From Mesobacterium_A hydrothermale (GTDB taxonomy: Bacteria > Pseudomonadota > Alphaproteobacteria > Rhodobacterales > Rhodobacteraceae), in assembly GCF_035818635.1 (NCBI RefSeq), contig NZ_JAYLLH010000057.1, positions 1-8,208 on the forward strand: DNA of 8,208 bases, in the 5' to 3' direction. A program made the translations under genes and the position numbers. Positions 7,252 to 8,208 of the stretch are shown in pieces. The notes beneath the pieces are model-generated. The model was not told the DNA's origin and made no database searches. It saw only the letters and a program-made list of their open reading frames with translations. The first letter of the stretch is position 1. Every line of letters begins with the position of its first letter.

Positions 7252-7593
7252 TCAGTTCCCCGGACGGTTTCGGATTGTGCTCCGCGTCACGTCGGGACGC
7301 GGCAGCGCAGCAAAATAGTCCGCCATGGCCTTTATTTCCTCGTCGCTGAAAGCCGGTGCAATGCGGTTCATCATCGTAGCCTGGCGTGTCCCGTCCTGAT
7401 AGGCCTCCATTGCGCGGATGAATTCCTCGTTTGTGAGGCCGGCAAGCGGAGGAATATAGGGCACAGCTGGCACACCCATCGTGCCGTGACACCCCGCGCA
7501 GGTGTTGGCCAAGGTTTCTCCCAACAAGGCGTCTTCTGCGGCAACCGGTGTCCCGAACAAAGCAATCAAGGCTCCCAGTAGGGTTCTGCTCAT
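7252..7593 (-). CDS. fccA: Monohaem cytochrome c subunit of sulfide dehydrogenase
   Basis: This 113-residue class I cytochrome c has a Sec signal peptide (about 1-19, ending PVAA), one haem site CAGCH at 32-36, and a likely axial methionine at M74 or M75 (ATMMNRIAPAFSDEEIKAMADYF). It precedes fccB by 3 nt and is therefore assigned as its electron-accepting partner. With one haem it resembles the small Chlorobium-type FccA rather than the dihaem subunit of Allochromatium. The start at 7593 is preferred over an in-frame upstream ATG at 7662 because a perfect AGGAGG sits 6 nt before it, the signal peptide begins there, and the promoter -10 box lies between the two candidate starts. It is the first gene of the operon. 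If it were not the FccB partner it would still be a periplasmic electron carrier. Confidence 0.9.
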   Translation of the reverse strand: MSRTLLGALIALFGTPVAAEDALLGETLANTCAGCHGTMGVPAVPYIPPLAGLTNEEFIRAMEAYQDGTRQATMMNRIAPAFSDEEIKAMADYFAALPRPDVTRSTIRNRPGN

Positions 7594-7599
7594 ACTTAG

Positions 7600-7605
7600 C
7601 CTCCT
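7600..7605 (-). promoter_or_regulatory. Ribosome binding site of fccA
   Basis: Read on the minus strand this is AGGAGG, a full Shine-Dalgarno match, 6 nt before the ATG at 7593. It decides the start of the first gene against the in-frame ATG at 7662. Confidence 0.88.
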
Positions 7606-7621
7606 GACCGTTCCAACTCGA

Positions 7622-7649
7622 ATTATAGCAAGGAACAGAGGTAAATCAA
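7622..7649 (-). promoter_or_regulatory. Promoter of the fccAB-oxidase operon
   Basis: On the minus strand a -35 element TTGATT (7644-7649, four of six consensus positions) is followed after 16 bp by TATAAT (7622-7627, all six). TG one base before the -10 makes it an extended -10 (TGCTATAAT). Transcription would start near 7615, giving a 5' leader of about 22 nt with the AGGAGG inside it. It is the only convincing promoter found for the eight-gene run. It looks like a housekeeping sigma-70 promoter. Confidence 0.75.
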
Positions 7650-7668
7650 TGGAAGATGGCAAAAATCC

Positions 7669-7692
7669 ACATATGCGACTAAATGCATATGT
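7669..7692. promoter_or_regulatory. Perfect inverted repeat, candidate operator
   Basis: ACATATGC (7669-7676) and GCATATGT (7685-7692) are exact reverse complements separated by 8 bp. The dyad is centred about 66 bp upstream of the predicted transcription start, 19 bp beyond the -35 box. The symmetry suits a dimeric winged-helix regulator. The ATGC-N8-GCAT core is close in form to the ATTC-N8-GAAT site that I recall for sulfide-responsive ArsR-type repressors such as SqrR. The sequence match is partial and the upstream position would also fit an activator. No regulator gene is encoded in the window. The right arm ends exactly where the probable IS end begins (7693). Confidence 0.55.
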
Positions 7693-8144
7693 TGTCCGTC
7701 GTCAGGGATTTTGGGACAGATGGCGGCGTGATCTAAGAGAGGGTCTGGCTCATCTGGTTGTTTTGATTATGCGGCGGATTTGCGGTGAAGCAAGCGTCGC
7801 GTTTCGATGGTCTTTCGTTTGATCCTTTCTCGTTGTTTCAGAATGGCTTGTCCGCGACCGAAGTAGACATCAGCGGGCGTGAGGTTTTGCAGGCCCTCGT
7901 GATAGCGCCGGTGGTTGTAGTGTTCGACGAAGGCGTCGATCTTCTGCCTGAGATCGCCGGGCAGGTAGTAGTTTTCCAATAGGATGCGGTTCTTGAGCGT
8001 CTGGTGCCAGCGCTCGATCTTGCCCTGGGTCTGGGGGTGATACGGGGCACCCCGGACATGATCCATCTGCCGATCTTCCAACCAATCGGCCAGTTCGCCC
8101 GAGATGTAGCTTGATCCGTTATCGCTGAGCAGGGTATTGTCACA
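7693..8144 (-). mobile_element. Truncated IS3-family insertion sequence (3' part)
   Basis: This region holds the transposase tail and the adjoining non-coding end of an IS3-family element. TGTCCGTCGTCAGGG at 7693 starts with TG as IS3 termini do, and lies 74 bp beyond the transposase stop, so it is the likely right end. A second possible boundary is TGGGACAG at 7712. The element runs right to left and its 5' part is missing: at about 8138-8145 the coding frame breaks and unrelated sequence begins. No matching second terminal repeat is visible, so it could not move by itself. Confidence 0.65.
7767..8144 (-). pseudogene. IS3-family transposase, C-terminal fragment (rve integrase core)
   Basis: The frame is open from a TAA at 8145-8147 to a TAA at 7767-7769, giving about 125 residues of the catalytic integrase domain. 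It includes LLSDNGSSYISGEL (second Asp of the DDE triad), GAPYHPQTQGKIERWHQTLK (the E of QGKIER is the catalytic Glu), VEHYNHRRYHEGL and TPADVYFGR, ending RRLLHRKSAA. These are hallmark motifs of IS3-type OrfB transposases common in Rhodobacteraceae. The N-terminal part with the first catalytic Asp is absent, so the fragment is inactive. The break falls shortly before LLSDNG, where in-frame codons GAC AAT ACC follow a stop and do not look like the family. Confidence 0.9.
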
Positions 8145-8208
8145 TTAACGTCCGGGGACCGCAAAGTTCACCGACGCTTCTGAGATCAGGCTATATTTGC
8201 AGCCGCTC
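8145..8208. other. Unidentified sequence joined to the broken transposase
   Basis: From about 8138 onwards the sequence no longer encodes the transposase in any frame that I can recognise. TGTCACATTAACG at 8138-8150 begins with TG and could be the terminus of another insertion sequence that interrupted the IS3 element. Too little is present to assign it, and no coding signal is evident in the last 64 bases. Confidence 0.4.

Noticed and set aside
6754..7581. A 275-codon plus-strand open frame across fccA and fccB
   Set aside because: It is antisense to two well-supported genes, and its translation matches no family I know.
7594..7662. N-terminal extension of the FccA cytochrome from an ATG at 7662
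   Set aside because: The extension would span the promoter -10 box, lacks a ribosome site, and precedes a good signal peptide that starts at 7593 behind a perfect AGGAGG.
156..8144. TGTCACA occurring at both 156-162 and 8138-8144 as a target-site duplication around the operon
   Set aside because: A 7-mer shared across 8 kb is easily due to chance, and neither copy directly abuts the element end proposed on its side in a consistent way.

Overview
The window looks like an alphaproteobacterial segment, probably Rhodobacteraceae or a close relative. This rests on high-GC codon use, compact operons with stop/start overlaps, and protein sequences that read like Roseobacter/Paracoccus homologues. 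No rRNA, tRNA or CRISPR was seen. I ran no database search, so the taxonomic call is an inference.

Almost the whole window (about 7593 down to 189) is one tightly packed minus-strand operon of eight genes. Read in the direction of transcription these are: a monohaem cytochrome c (fccA-like), a Tat-exported flavocytochrome c sulfide dehydrogenase flavoprotein (fccB), a 59-residue single-helix oxidase subunit IIa, CuA-bearing oxidase subunit II, ba3-type (B-family) oxidase subunit I, a c4-like dihaem cytochrome c, an unrecognised 32-residue membrane protein, and a CcoI/FixI-type copper P1B-ATPase. Gaps between genes are 1 to 39 nt. The only convincing promoter lies ahead of fccA: an extended -10 with a perfect TATAAT, and a perfect 8-bp-arm inverted repeat about 20 bp upstream of its -35 box.

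Together the genes read as a self-contained sulfide-to-oxygen electron chain. FccAB would oxidise sulfide in the periplasm, electrons would pass through the FccA haem and the dihaem cytochrome c to CuA of the ba3 oxidase, and oxygen would be reduced at haem a3/CuB. The P-type ATPase would supply copper for CuA/CuB assembly.

Both flanks look mobile. On the right (about 7693-8144) is the 3' part of an IS3-family transposase. It is cut at about 8138-8145, where an unidentified sequence begins and continues to the end of the window. The likely IS end (7693) lies flush against the operator-like palindrome. On the left (1-188) no gene is supported, but positions 140-153 resemble an IS6/IS26-type terminal inverted repeat.
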